Assembly: GCA_039818945.1 (NCBI GenBank)
Contig: JBCBSZ010000023.1
Coordinates: 1-64,000, forward strand
Length of the DNA stretch: 64,000 nt
Direction: 5' to 3'
Source of the DNA: JBCBSZ01 sp039818945
GTDB lineage: Bacteria > Actinomycetota > Acidimicrobiia > Acidimicrobiales > Poriferisodalaceae
Part shown: positions 31,336-40,700 of the stretch, one piece after another
Layout of the letters: every line of letters starts with the position of its first letter
Numbering within the stretch: the first letter of the stretch is position 1
Position numbers and translations under genes: made by a program
Notes under the pieces: generated by a model
Told to the model about the DNA's origin: nothing
Databases searched by the model: none
Seen by the model: only the letters and a program-made list of their open reading frames with translations

Positions 31336-32268
31336 TCAGGACGCCTTGCGCGCCGCGGCTCGCTTGGCGGCGGTCTTCTTCGCCGCTCGCTTCTTCGCCG
31401 AGGACTTCTTGGCCGTCGCCTTCTTGGCCTTGCGGGGCTTCGCCGCCGGTGCGGCCTCCTCGCCCGCATCCTCCCCGGCGCGGGATGCCTTGGCTGCGGC
31501 GACGCTCGCCTCGAGCGCGGCGAGGAGGTCGACGACCTTCTCGTCGTCGACGGCGCTGGCCGTCGGGGCGACGATCTCCTCGCCGGCGGCCTTGCGCTGC
31601 AGCAGCGCGACGACCTCCTCACGGTAGGAGTCGCGGTAGGCGCCGTGGTCGAAGTCGCCGATGAGCTGCTCGATCAGCTGGTCGGCCATGGCGAGCTCGG
31701 CGTCGGAGATCTCGACGTCGGAGACGACGTCGAGGCCCTCGATCGATCCGCTGTCGACCACCTCGTCGGCCCACACCATCGTGCAGACGTCGAGCTTGCC
31801 GGCGTTGGGTCGGATGGCGGCGAGGTACTGCTTGCCGCCGCGGACGAACTCGGCCACGGCGACGCGGCCGGAGCGCTCGAGCGCCCGCAGCAACAGCGCG
31901 TACGCCTTCTCGAAGCCCGGGTCGGGCGCCGCGTAGTGGGAGCTGTCCCACAGGACCGGGTCGATCTGGTCGAGCGGGACGAACGCCTCGATGCTGATCG
32001 CCTTGCCACCCTTCGGCGCGAGCGCGGCGAGCTCGTCGTCGTCGACGACGACGTACTGCCCCTTGGCGAACTCCCAGGCCCGCACGATGTGCTCGCTGGG
32101 GACCTCCTCGCCGGTGTCGGCCGAGACCTTCTGGTACTTCACGCGGGCGCTGGTCCGGTCGTCGATCTGGTTGAACCGCACCGACTTGCGCGACACGGCG
32201 TTGTAGAGCTTCACCGGGATGGTCACCAGCCCGAAGCTGATGGCCCCGTTCCACACCGCTCTCGGCAT
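31336..32268 (-). CDS. ku: Ku end-binding protein
   Basis: A 310-residue bacterial Ku. The core is diagnostic: MPRAVWNGAISFGLVTIPVKLYNAVSRKSVRFNQI, then YVVVDDDELAALAPKGGKAISIEAFVPLDQIDPVLWDSSHY and VVDLLAALEASV. The last 45 residues are a Lys/Ala-rich tail (repeats of AKK and AAKR), as in mycobacterial and streptomycete Ku, which bind DNA non-specifically. Ku forms a ring on double-strand ends and recruits LigD. The Shine-Dalgarno GGAGA lies 7 bases before the ATG. Confidence 0.95.
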   Translation of the reverse strand: MPRAVWNGAISFGLVTIPVKLYNAVSRKSVRFNQIDDRTSARVKYQKVSADTGEEVPSEHIVRAWEFAKGQYVVVDDDELAALAPKGGKAISIEAFVPLDQIDPVLWDSSHYAAPDPGFEKAYALLLRALERSGRVAVAEFVRGGKQYLAAIRPNAGKLDVCTMVWADEVVDSGSIEGLDVVSDVEISDAELAMADQLIEQLIGDFDHGAYRDSYREEVVALLQRKAAGEEIVAPTASAVDDEKVVDLLAALEASVAAAKASRAGEDAGEEAAPAAKPRKAKKATAKKSSAKKRAAKKTAAKRAAARKAS

Positions 32269-32287
32269 CGTCGTCTCCGCTCGTCGC

Positions 32288-33244
32288 TCACTCCTCGGGA
32301 GCGTCGGTCGTCGCGTCGCCCAGGCCGAGGAACACGGGGTGTCGCAACAACCCCTCGTTCGTCCACTCAGCGTAGCGAACCTCGGCGACCAGCTCCGCTC
32401 GGACCGGGTGCAGATCCGGACCGGGGGCGCCCTCGACGAAGGGGCTGACGTCGGCGAGCTCGTCGAGGCGGCGGCGCAGGTCGGCGAGCACGGCGTCGGA
32501 GAACCCGGTCCCGACCCGCCCGACGTAGCGGAGCCGGCCCGGATCGGCGTCGTCGACCGGCTGGCCGAGCGCCAGCGCACCGATCGAGTCGATGCGCCGG
32601 CCCGTGCCGCCGAACCAGCCGCCGACGACGAAGTGGTCCCGGCGATCGACCTTGACCTTCACCCAGTCGGGGCTGCGGCGACCCGGGCGGTAGGTGCTCG
32701 TGGCCCGCTTCGCGACGATGCCCTCCAGGCCCTGTGCGTCGGCGGCGGCGAGGAGGTCGTCGACCCCGTCGCTGATCGGCGACACCCGCCACGACGGCCC
32801 GTCGAGCTCGAGCGATTCCAGGAGGCGGCGGCGCTCGGAGAGCGGGAGCCCGGTGGTGTCGTGCCCGCCGAGCTCGAGCAGGTCGAAGAGCAGGTACGTG
32901 ACGGGCCGCTCGCCCGCCAGCCGGTGGGCATCGGCGGCGTTGGTCACGTGCATCCTGTGCTGGATCGAGCCGAAGCTGGGACGACCGTCCTCGAAGACCA
33001 CCAGCTCCCCGTCGAGCACGGCGCCGACCTCGGCGAGCTGCTCGGCCAGCCCGGCGAGCTCGGGCCAGGCCACCGACCGCTCGTTGCCGTTGCGGGTCCA
33101 GATCCGCCAGCCGTCGGCGTCGACCCGCAACACCCCCCGGATGCCGTCCCACTTGATCTCGGCCCACCAGCCGTCGCCGGCCGGCGCCTCGCCCGCCGTG
33201 GCGAGCATCGGCGCGACGAACCCCGCCGGGAGCCGCTCAGGCAA
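32288..33244 (-). CDS. ligD: ATP-dependent DNA ligase (LigD ligase domain type)
   Basis: A 318-residue ligase. Motif I is AEIKWDGIRG with adenylated Lys31. Other nucleotidyltransferase motifs are TRNGNERS, AVLDGELVVF, LLFDLLELGG, EGIVAKRATSTYRPGRRSPDWVKVK. An OB domain follows (VGRVGTGFSDAVLADLRRRL, LVAEVRYAEWTNEGLLRHPVFLGL). It seals the break after gap filling. It lies 19 bases before ku and overlaps the preceding membrane protein gene by 8 bases. The start at 33244 is the first in-frame initiation codon that gives the ligase N-terminus. Confidence 0.92.
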   Translation of the reverse strand: MPERLPAGFVAPMLATAGEAPAGDGWWAEIKWDGIRGVLRVDADGWRIWTRNGNERSVAWPELAGLAEQLAEVGAVLDGELVVFEDGRPSFGSIQHRMHVTNAADAHRLAGERPVTYLLFDLLELGGHDTTGLPLSERRRLLESLELDGPSWRVSPISDGVDDLLAAADAQGLEGIVAKRATSTYRPGRRSPDWVKVKVDRRDHFVVGGWFGGTGRRIDSIGALALGQPVDDADPGRLRYVGRVGTGFSDAVLADLRRRLDELADVSPFVEGAPGPDLHPVRAELVAEVRYAEWTNEGLLRHPVFLGLGDATTDAPEE

Positions 33245-34097
33245 GGATCGCCCGGGCCACCAGGTCGGTCCCGAACGCCGTGAGGATCGCCAGGTAGAGC
33301 AGGCCGGTGGCGGCCATCACCGCCGAGTAGTAGCGCTCGCGCAGCGCCGCCATCGTGACGAACACGAGGCCGATGGTGAACACCGCGCACGCCACCCAGA
33401 ACCAGCCGAGCATGCCGCCGTAGGCGTCGTCGATCGTGCCGTTGAGCACGGAGATCATCCCGGTGGGCAGCAGGAGGAAGGCGACCTCGAAGGGCCAGAT
33501 CCAGCCGGTCCACTTGACCAGTTCGATGAGCGGGCCGCGCTCGAGCCCGGGCTGCACCAGGTACCAGTGCCCGAGGAGCATGGCGTCGCTGACCGCGCCG
33601 AGGAACAACGCTCCGGCGAGCAGGCGGGGGATGGCGAGCGCGACGTCACCGGACTCGAAGGCGGCGGCGAGCACACCGGCCAACCCGATGAGCGCCGCGA
33701 CGAGGTCGAGGACGGGCGGGAACTCCGGCGTGGCCGGGCGCTCGTCGTCGCGGGTGGCCGTGACCGTGCGCTCGATGCCGGTCATCTCGGCGACGCGGGC
33801 GGAGCGGCGGTCGTGCTCGGCGCGGGCGCCGCTCACCCCGGCCGACCGCCACACGATCGACAGGACGAGCGCCACGAGCGTCACGGCCATCATGGCGAAC
33901 GTGGCGACCTCGCGCAGCACGATCGTGTCGTAGGCCAGGCCGGCCCAGAGGGCGATCCCGGCGAACACGAGGTAGACGCCACGCATCAGCCAGCCGTAGC
34001 CGAGCGAGACGGTGCGGTGGCGGGTGGTGATCCAGAGGAAGAACAGGCCGCCGGCCGACCACTGGAGCAGGACGGTCGCGGCGTCGAGGCTGACCAT
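33237..34097 (-). CDS. multi-pass membrane protein of unknown function
   Basis: A 286-residue integral membrane protein with about eight hydrophobic segments. There are three in the first 90 residues (LLQWSAGGLFFLWI, GVYLVFAGIALWAGLAY, FAMMAVTLVALVLSIVW). A charged cytoplasmic loop of about 45 residues follows (GARAEHDRRSARVAEMTGIERTV...), then five segments including LLAGALFLGAVSDAMLLGHWYLVQPG and GWIWPFEVAFLLLPTG. I do not recognise a family with a known role. It lies 9 bases after the peptidase gene and overlaps the ligase gene, so it is part of the same transcription unit as the end-joining genes. Confidence 0.7.
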   Translation of the reverse strand: MVSLDAATVLLQWSAGGLFFLWITTRHRTVSLGYGWLMRGVYLVFAGIALWAGLAYDTIVLREVATFAMMAVTLVALVLSIVWRSAGVSGARAEHDRRSARVAEMTGIERTVTATRDDERPATPEFPPVLDLVAALIGLAGVLAAAFESGDVALAIPRLLAGALFLGAVSDAMLLGHWYLVQPGLERGPLIELVKWTGWIWPFEVAFLLLPTGMISVLNGTIDDAYGGMLGWFWVACAVFTIGLVFVTMAALRERYYSAVMAATGLLYLAILTAFGTDLVARAILA

Positions 34098-34106
34098 CGG
34101 ACGCCG

Positions 34107-35225
34107 TCAGATCACCGCCAGGCCGTGGTCGACCTGGTTGAGCGCCCGAGGCCCGTCCTCGGTCACGACGACGATGTCCTCGAGCCGGGCACCCCAGGTG
34201 TCGGGCACGTAGATCCCCGGCTCGACCGAGAAGGCGTGACCGACCTCGAGCGGGAGCTCGTTGCCCTCGACGATGTAGGGGTCCTCGTGAGCGTCGATCC
34301 CGATGCCGTGGCCGGTGCGATGGATGAAGTACTCGCCGTAGCCGGCGTCGTCGATGACCTGCCGGCAGGCGCGATCGACGTCCTGGGCGGGGGTGCCGAC
34401 CGTCGCCGCGGCGACGCCGGCGGCCTGCGCGGCGTGGAGCACGTCGTAGAGCTCGGCGAAGCCCGCCGGCGGCTCGCCGAGGTGCACGCAGCGTGTGATG
34501 TCGGAGCAGTAGTCACGCCGCGTGCCGCCGATGTCGAAGAGCACGTTCTCGCCGGTCTGGATGACGCGGTCGCCCGCGTGGTGGTGGGGGCTCGCCGCGT
34601 TGGGACCCGAGGCGACGATGGTGAAGTTCACGACGTCGTGGCCGGCGTCGAGGAGCGCTCGGGCGATGTCGGCCGCCACGTCGGCCTCGCGACGGCCGGC
34701 GAGCGGGATCGTCCCGTCGCGGAGCTGCTGCTGCACGGCGTCGGCGGCGGCCGCCGCGGCGGCGAGGGCCTCGACCTCGGCGGCGTCCTTGCGCATGCGG
34801 ACCGGCGCGGTCACCTCGCTGCCCCGGACCAGCTCGAGCGAGGAGCGCTGCTGCAGGAGCGCCACCAGGAACTGGGCCCAGGTCTGGTCGCCGATCGCAG
34901 CTCGCCGGGCGCCGCCGAGGAGCCGGTCGACGCGCTCGATCGGATCGTCGGTCTCGCCCCAGGTCTCCATCGTGAAGACGGCCGGGCGCTCGTCGACCCG
35001 GGCCGCCTCGAGGCCGGGGACGAGCAGCGTCGCCTCGCCCTCGAGCGGCAGCACGAGCATGGTCAGGCGCTCGAGCGGCATGGCCGTGTAGCCGGTCAGG
35101 TACGGCAGATCGGCACCCACGGAGAGCAACAGCGCGTCAACGTTTCGCGACGCCATCTGCGCCCGGACGCGGGCGATGCGATCGAGCAGCAGGTCGTCAC
35201 CGTTCACACCGCTGACGGTACACAT
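34107..35225 (-). CDS. Xaa-Pro dipeptidase/aminopeptidase (M24B)
   Basis: A 372-residue creatinase/aminopeptidase fold protein. The N-terminal domain has VDALLLSVGADLPYLTGYTAMPLERLTMLVLP. The C-terminal pita-bread domain has the metal ligands in NVLFDIGGTRRDYCSDITRC (Asp, Asp), RTGHGIGIDAHEDPYI (His), FSVEPGIYV (Glu) and ARLEDIVVVTEDG (Glu). It removes N-terminal residues before proline in the cytoplasm. ATG 35225 is used; GTG 35207 is an alternative six codons in. It is the first gene of the minus-strand run ending at the LigD polymerase. Confidence 0.88.
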   Translation of the reverse strand: MCTVSGVNGDDLLLDRIARVRAQMASRNVDALLLSVGADLPYLTGYTAMPLERLTMLVLPLEGEATLLVPGLEAARVDERPAVFTMETWGETDDPIERVDRLLGGARRAAIGDQTWAQFLVALLQQRSSLELVRGSEVTAPVRMRKDAAEVEALAAAAAAADAVQQQLRDGTIPLAGRREADVAADIARALLDAGHDVVNFTIVASGPNAASPHHHAGDRVIQTGENVLFDIGGTRRDYCSDITRCVHLGEPPAGFAELYDVLHAAQAAGVAAATVGTPAQDVDRACRQVIDDAGYGEYFIHRTGHGIGIDAHEDPYIVEGNELPLEVGHAFSVEPGIYVPDTWGARLEDIVVVTEDGPRALNQVDHGLAVI

Positions 35226-35277
35226 CTCGACCACGCGAAGCGTCCTCCGGTGCCTGGTAACCACACGGGTTCACACG

Positions 35278-35283
35278 TAGTGT
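35278..35283 (+). promoter_or_regulatory. -10 element before the first Thr-rich surface protein
   Basis: TAGTGT is followed by 8 bases and the ATG at 35292, compatible with a leaderless transcript. Confidence 0.4.
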
Positions 35284-35291
35284 GCTGTCAC

Positions 35292-36110
35292 ATGGTCCCC
35301 CTCCGACGACGCGCTCTCACCGCCGCGCTCGTCGCGCTCGGATCGCTGCTCGGACTGGTGCTCGTCGGGGCGTCCGCAGCCCATGCGCAGGACGACGGAT
35401 GCGTCGAGGTCCTGCCCGGTGTCTTCGACTGCAGCGGTGCCACGACCACCACCACGGCGACCACGGCGCCCCCGACGACGCCCCCCACCACGGCACCCAC
35501 GACGACCGCCCCGACCACCACCGTGGCGCCCCCGACCACCCCACCGCCTCCGGTCACGACGACCCCGCCCCCGGTCACCACCACCCCGCCTCCGGTCACG
35601 ACGACCCCACCGCCGGCCACCACCGCCCCGCCGGCCCCGACCGCTCCGCCGACCACCGCCGAGGAGGCTCCGGCCGCGCCGGCGACGACCGAGGCACCGA
35701 GCCTGTCGGACCAGGACATCAACCGGTCCGAGGCCGGCCGGATCGACCTGGGCGACGTGGGCGGCGGAGACGACGACGGCGCGGTCGACGACGGAGCCGT
35801 CGACGAGGGAACGGTCGACGGGGGTTCCGATCCGGTGCCCCAAGCCGAGTTCGAGGGCAGCGCCGACGCGCCCGAGGGCGAGGACGGCGACGGCGGGCTC
35901 CAGCGAGCCGACATCGGCGGCGAGGTCGCGGCCCGCGACATCGACGGCGGCAACAACGGCTTGCTGTTCCTCGTCGCACCGATCGTCGCCGGCCTCGTGA
36001 TCGTCGGGGCCGTGGCGACGTGGACGGTCCTCCAGGGCGCAGAGTCTGGCGGTCGCGAGCCGGTGAGCGCCGGTGCGGCCACCGGTCACGCCCCCGCCTT
36101 CGACGACTGA
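35292..36110 (+). CDS. Thr/Pro-rich secreted membrane-anchored protein
   Basis: A 272-residue protein with a signal peptide (MVPLRRRALTAALVALGSLLGLVLV..ASAAHAQD, cleavage after AHA). A short Cys pair (DDGCVEVLPGVFDCSG) follows, then a Thr/Pro-rich stalk of about 90 residues with four copies of a PPPVTTT-like heptad, an acidic Asp/Gly-rich part, and a C-terminal membrane helix (LLFLVAPIVAGLVIVGAVATWTVL). It is an outward-facing cell-surface protein, probably O-glycosylated on the Thr-rich stalk. No enzymatic domain is visible. It is followed by a paralogue with the same architecture. Confidence 0.75.
   Translation: MVPLRRRALTAALVALGSLLGLVLVGASAAHAQDDGCVEVLPGVFDCSGATTTTTATTAPPTTPPTTAPTTTAPTTTVAPPTTPPPPVTTTPPPVTTTPPPVTTTPPPATTAPPAPTAPPTTAEEAPAAPATTEAPSLSDQDINRSEAGRIDLGDVGGGDDDGAVDDGAVDEGTVDGGSDPVPQAEFEGSADAPEGEDGDGGLQRADIGGEVAARDIDGGNNGLLFLVAPIVAGLVIVGAVATWTVLQGAESGGREPVSAGAATGHAPAFDD
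35544..35627 (+). repeat. four 21-bp tandem repeats in the Thr/Pro stalk
   Basis: Units start at 35544, 35565, 35586 and 35607. Units 1 and 3 are identical, unit 2 differs at wobble positions and unit 4 is more diverged. Each encodes a PPPVTTT-type heptad. Confidence 0.8.
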
Positions 36111-36169
36111 GTCCGGCGGTGACCACGCCCTGTCGTCCTTCTCCTCTGGTCCGCCCGTGCCCCGGCCCG

Positions 36170-36175
36170 TAGGCT
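36170..36175 (+). promoter_or_regulatory. -10 element before the second Thr-rich surface protein
   Basis: TAGGCT is followed by 8 bases and the GTG at 36184. Confidence 0.45.
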
Positions 36176-36183
36176 CGCCCAAC

Positions 36184-36930
36184 GTGGCGAGGTGGCGTCG
36201 TTCCGTGGCTCCTGCAGGGGTGGTGGTCGTCCTCCTCGCGCTCCTGGCCACCTCACCGGCCGTCGCCGACGAGGTGACGACGACGACCACCGAACCGACG
36301 ACCACCACCGCGCCGCCGACCACCACGACGACGACCGAGCCGACCACCACGACAACCGCGGCGACGACCACCACGACCGAGGCCACGACCACCACGACCA
36401 CCGAACCCGGTGCGACCACGACGACCGAACGGCTCCGGGTCTGCGTGGTCGACGGTCAGGTCACGACGGGCTCGCGCTGCGACCAGGTCCCGACCTCGTC
36501 GACCACCACGCCGGCGGCGACCTCGACCACCGCAGCCGACGCCTCGACGACCACCGTCCAGCCGGTCGGCACGACCGAGGCACCGAGCTCCCCGTCACCG
36601 TCGCCGACGCCGCGCCCGCAGCCCACCACCGCCACGACCTCGCCCCAGCCCACCGTCACCGCCGACGTGGCCGACGAGACGACCACGACGCTCGACACCG
36701 TGCCGCTCGACCCGACGACCTCCGGCCCACCGTCGACCGAGGGCGACCCGGTCGAACCCACCACGACCGAGCCGGTCACCGAGCTGGCCATCACGCCCAT
36801 CTCGAACGACGGGGGCGACGACGGCGGCACCGGCCTGCTCGTGCCGATCCTGATCGCCGCGGCCGCCGCCCACGGGCTCGTGCTGCTCGGCTTCCTCCAC
36901 CAGCGCCGCCGCACCGCCTGGGTCCAGTAG
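36184..36930 (+). CDS. Thr-rich secreted membrane-anchored protein
   Basis: A 248-residue protein with a signal peptide (VARWRRSVAPAGVVVVLLALLATSPAVAD). Long Thr runs separated by Glu/Pro (TTTTTEPTTTT type) occupy about residues 32-85, then a short Cys pair (RVCVVDGQVTTGSRCDQV), a Ser/Thr/Pro stalk and a C-terminal membrane helix (GLLVPILIAAAAAHGLVLLGFLH) ending in HQRRRTAWVQ. It is a surface stalk protein of the same kind as the preceding gene. The DNA of the Thr runs is a simple ACC/ACG/GAC repeat. The GTG start is supported by TAGGCT 8 bases upstream. Confidence 0.72.
   Translation: MARWRRSVAPAGVVVVLLALLATSPAVADEVTTTTTEPTTTTAPPTTTTTTEPTTTTTAATTTTTEATTTTTTEPGATTTTERLRVCVVDGQVTTGSRCDQVPTSSTTTPAATSTTAADASTTTVQPVGTTEAPSSPSPSPTPRPQPTTATTSPQPTVTADVADETTTTLDTVPLDPTTSGPPSTEGDPVEPTTTEPVTELAITPISNDGGDDGGTGLLVPILIAAAAAHGLVLLGFLHQRRRTAWVQ
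36276..36425 (+). repeat. low-complexity ACC/ACG triplet repeat
   Basis: About 150 bases of threonine codons broken by Glu and Pro codons; likely to vary in length between strains by slippage. Confidence 0.6.
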
Positions 36931-36958
36931 GCCCGCCCGGCCGGACGTCACGGGAGCG

Positions 36959-37381
36959 TCAGGCGGACAGCGGATTCGCCACGTGGACGTTTCGACGCGC
37001 TGCCGCGGCACACAGGGCAGTGTCGGCACTCGTCAACACCTCGGCACCAACGATCAGCGCCGCAGCGAGGTGCACGGCGTCGTACCCACGGAGTGCTTCG
37101 GCCTCCGCGAGATCGGCGGCATCGCTGATCACCTCGTCGGTCGGGTCGACGAGATGGAGCTCTTCGACGAGGGCGGTGAGTGTGCGCTTCGCAGTTCGAT
37201 GCTGCGCTGCGGTGAGCCGTTGCGCCCGTGTCGCAGCAGCGAGCGCTGCCCTCGCCTCGACCACGACGAGGGAGATCGAAGCCAAACGGTCTGCGGCCGA
37301 CCACACGATGCCGGCTCGATCCGACCCTTCCTCCTCGACGATCAGCTTCATCAACGTCGAGGTGTCGACGTAGGTGATCAT
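36959..37381 (-). CDS. PIN domain toxin (VapC-like)
   Basis: A 140-residue PIN ribonuclease. ITYVDTSTLMKLIVEE supplies the first Asp, VVVEARAALAAATRA the conserved Glu, LRGYDAVHLAAALIVGAEVLTSADTAL the last acidic pair. It lies 8 bases after the antitoxin gene. The fold and length are typical of VapC toxins that cut tRNA. Confidence 0.85.
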   Translation of the reverse strand: MITYVDTSTLMKLIVEEEGSDRAGIVWSAADRLASISLVVVEARAALAAATRAQRLTAAQHRTAKRTLTALVEELHLVDPTDEVISDAADLAEAEALRGYDAVHLAAALIVGAEVLTSADTALCAAAARRNVHVANPLSA

Positions 37382-37389
37382 CGCCGAGG

Positions 37390-37671
37390 TCAGCGACGCT
37401 GTTCGGCGACCAGATCGCTGACGGTGCCCGCCGCTCGGATGCGCTCGGTCGGGACGTGTCGACGGTGCGAGGTCGGAGGACGGACGACGCCCGCAGCGAC
37501 GAGCTCGGCAAGGCGATCCTCCGACGCGTCGAGGCCCGAGAGTCGTGCCACAGGGCGACCCCGGTCGGTGACGATGACCTCTTCGCCCGAGCGGACCCGT
37601 TCGATGTACTTGCTGAGCCCGTTCTTGAGCTCACGGATCCCGACCTCCGACCGCTTTGCAGCTACATTCAT
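37390..37671 (-). CDS. Phd/YefM-type antitoxin
   Basis: A 93-residue protein whose N-terminal half, VGIRELKNGLSKYIERVRSGEEVIVTDRGRPVARL, is the Phd/YefM DNA-binding domain. The C-terminal part is the flexible toxin-binding tail. It should repress its own promoter and neutralise the PIN toxin encoded next. ATG 37671 is fixed by the TACAAT element 6 bases upstream. Confidence 0.88.
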   Translation of the reverse strand: MNVAAKRSEVGIRELKNGLSKYIERVRSGEEVIVTDRGRPVARLSGLDASEDRLAELVAAGVVRPPTSHRRHVPTERIRAAGTVSDLVAEQRR

Positions 37672-37677
37672 GGCGCC

Positions 37678-37683
37678 ATTGTA
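37678..37683 (-). promoter_or_regulatory. -10 element for leaderless antitoxin-toxin mRNA
   Basis: TACAAT on the minus strand is followed by GGCGCC and the ATG. The overlapping GTAGCTAC just upstream and GTAGCTGC just inside the gene form a partial repeat that may be the antitoxin's operator. Confidence 0.6.
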
Positions 37684-37711
37684 GCTACGAACGGTCGGGT
37701 ATCGAGGTCGG

Positions 37712-40700
37712 TCAGGGCGAGACGGGGGCGGCGATGCCGACGACCGGGTTGGGCGGCGGGTTGCCACCGAGGCTGCCCACGAACGGCAGGTCGGAGAACA
37801 CGAACACGCCGCCGTCGGAGGCCACCAGGAGGTAGCCGTCGCCGTAGGGGATCATGCCGTTGACCGGCTGGTTGAGCGGTGTCGAGCCCATCGAGCCGAG
37901 GAAGTCGGCATCGAAGGCGAACACGCCGCCGTCGGTGGCCACGAACCAGTAGCCCACGCCGTCCGGGTCGGGCACGAGACCGACCGCCGGCTGGTTCAGC
38001 ACGAGGCTGCCGGTCGAGCCGAAGAACTCGGCATCACCCAGGGCGAACACGCCACCATCGGCGCCGAGCATCCAGTACCCGAGGCCCGACACCGTCGGGA
38101 TGGCGTCGACGATCGCACCGTTCAGCGGGAGGTCGAGCAGGTTGCCGTGGTCGGAGGCGTCGCCGTAGGTGAAGACCCGGCCCCGGCTGGTGAAGACCCA
38201 GTAGCCCTGACCGGACGGGGTCGGGGCGATCGCCACGTAGCCCTCGCCCGGGTCGAGCGCCGTGCCGGCCGGACCGCCGAAGAACGTGGCGCTGCCGATG
38301 GCGTAGACGCCGCCGTTGCTGTCGAGGACCCAGACGCCCTGGCCGTCCGGGGTCGGGACGAGATCGACGGCGGCCCCCGAGACCGGGGCGTCGTCGAGGT
38401 CGACCGCCGCGCCGAAGTGGTAGATCGTGCCGATGCTGTCGATCATCCAGTAGCCGGCGGTGCTCGCCACCGGGATCTCCGTCGAGGCGTTGCGCACGTC
38501 GACGAACTCGATGCGGGTGAACTCGATCGGCGCCCGACCGGCGACCGAGACGATGCCGGCGGCGACGTCGACGGAGGCGTCGAGACCGCCGGCCTCGACG
38601 ATCAGCGTGTCGGTCCCGGTGCCACCGTCGACCTTGACCGACGGGGTCGACGCCGCCGCGGCGAGGCCGAGCGCCTCGACCGTGATGGTGTCGTCGCCGC
38701 CCTGCCCGATGATCTCGACGACCTCGATGCCGTCGTGTTCGATCAACTCGCTGCCGGACCGCACCGTCCCGCTGCCGACGACGATGTTCGAGCCGCCGTC
38801 GCCGTCGATCACGATGAGCTCGTCGGTGCCGCTGCTGCCGCTGTCGTCGATGGTGAGGATCCCGTCGAGCGCCCCAATGGAGACCTCGAGGAGGTCGCCG
38901 GCGCCGAGCAGGTCGATCGTGAGGTCCTGGGAGATCCGCGTGACCACCACGTCGTCGGCGGCCGTCGTGCCGATGAGACGGCTCTCGTCGGTCTCGACGA
39001 TCTCGATGCCGCTGTAGGTCAGCGGGGCGACGCCCGTGGCCGTGATGGTGTTCGACGTCTCGACGACGTTCGTGAGGCCGCCGGAGTTGTAGGTGAGCCG
39101 GTCGAACCCGCCGCCGCCGGCCAGCTCGATCGCGGTCTGCGACGGGGTCATCTCGACCGAGTCGTTGCCACCGCCGAGGGAGATCACGAACTCGGCGAGG
39201 TCGGTGAACTCGATGATCTCGCCGCCGACGACCACCTCGCCGTCGCGGACGTCGACGACGTCGGCGCCCGAGCCGAGGGTGAGGTCGGCGGTGTCGGTGC
39301 CGCTCCCGCCCTCGATGATGTCGCCACCGTCGACGATGAAGAGGTCGTTGCCCGGGCCGCCGCGCAACAGGTCGGTGCCGCCGAGGCCGTCGAGCGTGTC
39401 GTTGCCGCCGAGGCCGCAGATGACGTCGTTGCCCGGCGTGCCGGTCAGGTCGTCGTCACCGGCCGTGCCGACGACCGTGCACTCGGCATCGCCGACGAAG
39501 ACGGTCACCGTCGTGTTCTGCGTGAACGCCACGCCGTCGGTGGCGCGGTAGACGAACGAGTCGGAGCCCACGAAGCCCGGCACCGGGGTGAACGTGCACG
39601 ACGTGCCGCCACAGGTGAAGCCGTTGCCCAGCGAGGTCGTCCCGGTCGCCGCCTCGACCGTGAGCTGGTGACCGTTGCCGTCGGTGTCGTTGTCGAGCAC
39701 GTCGATCTGCACCGGCGTGGCCTCATCGGTGGTGGCCGTGTCCGGACCACCGACGGGCGTGCTGTTGGGCGCCTGGTTGATCGTAACGGTGATCGGATTC
39801 GTACCTGCGATGGTGGCGTTGGGGGACGGGTTCGAGAGCGTGATCCGGAAGGTCTCCGCCGGGCCCTCGTCAGCGACAGGGTCGTCGATCGTCACGGCGA
39901 TCTCCTGCGGGACGGTGATGCCGTTGGCCCAGTCCAGAGTCCCCGTGCCGGCGATGAAGTCCTCACCCGCCGTTGCAGTCACTCCGGTGATTGCGTAGTC
40001 GACCGATACTGGATCCACCGACCCAACGCGGAGCACATCGACGGCGAACTTGACCTGGTTCTCGCTGACTGTGTACGGGCCCGGTTCGAAGCGGAGCTGG
40101 CTTTCGTCGTCGTTGATCTCGACAACCGGGTCGGCCGCGCCGGTAACGTTTCCGCCGGTCACGCTCACGGTCACATTGTTGACGACGTTGAAGATGCCAT
40201 CGTCGGGGATCTGAAGCTGGACCGTTTCCTGAGTGCCCGCTGCGTCGGTGATGGCAGCCCACGTGAAGTCGTAGGTGGCACTGCTGCTCACGTTCGACGG
40301 CGAGAGTTCGCCCGGTGCTGTGACCCCGAGCGAAACGTTGAGCGGAGCACCGTCGGCACCAGTGCGGGTCAGCACGATCGGTGCCTGGCCGCCCTCGTCC
40401 ACGGAAGGCGGGAGGCTGACATTGACACCGGGGGGCAGGTCGTCGTCGAGCACGGTGACCGAGGCGGTCGCGAGATCGTTCAGAGAGACCGTCGTCCGGA
40501 GCTCGATGTCGATGACCGCATCCCCGTCATCGAGTCGGTTGTCGATCGGGTCGAGGTTCACGATCTGGGAGGCGTTCGTGCCGGTGAGCGTGAAGGTCGA
40601 CGGTGAGATGTCGGCCCGGCCACCGTTGGTCCACACCAGCTCGTAGTTCGCCGCAGCGCCGGTGCCCCCGGTCCGGTTCACGGTGATCGGCAACGTACCT

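Noticed and set aside
36276..36425. CRISPR-like repeats
   Set aside because: The repeats are in-frame threonine codons of a secreted protein with no unique spacers of constant length.
38147..40606. An 819-codon plus-strand frame opposite the secreted adhesin
   Set aside because: Arg/Asp/Val-rich shadow; the adhesin frame has a signal peptide and clear domain repeats.
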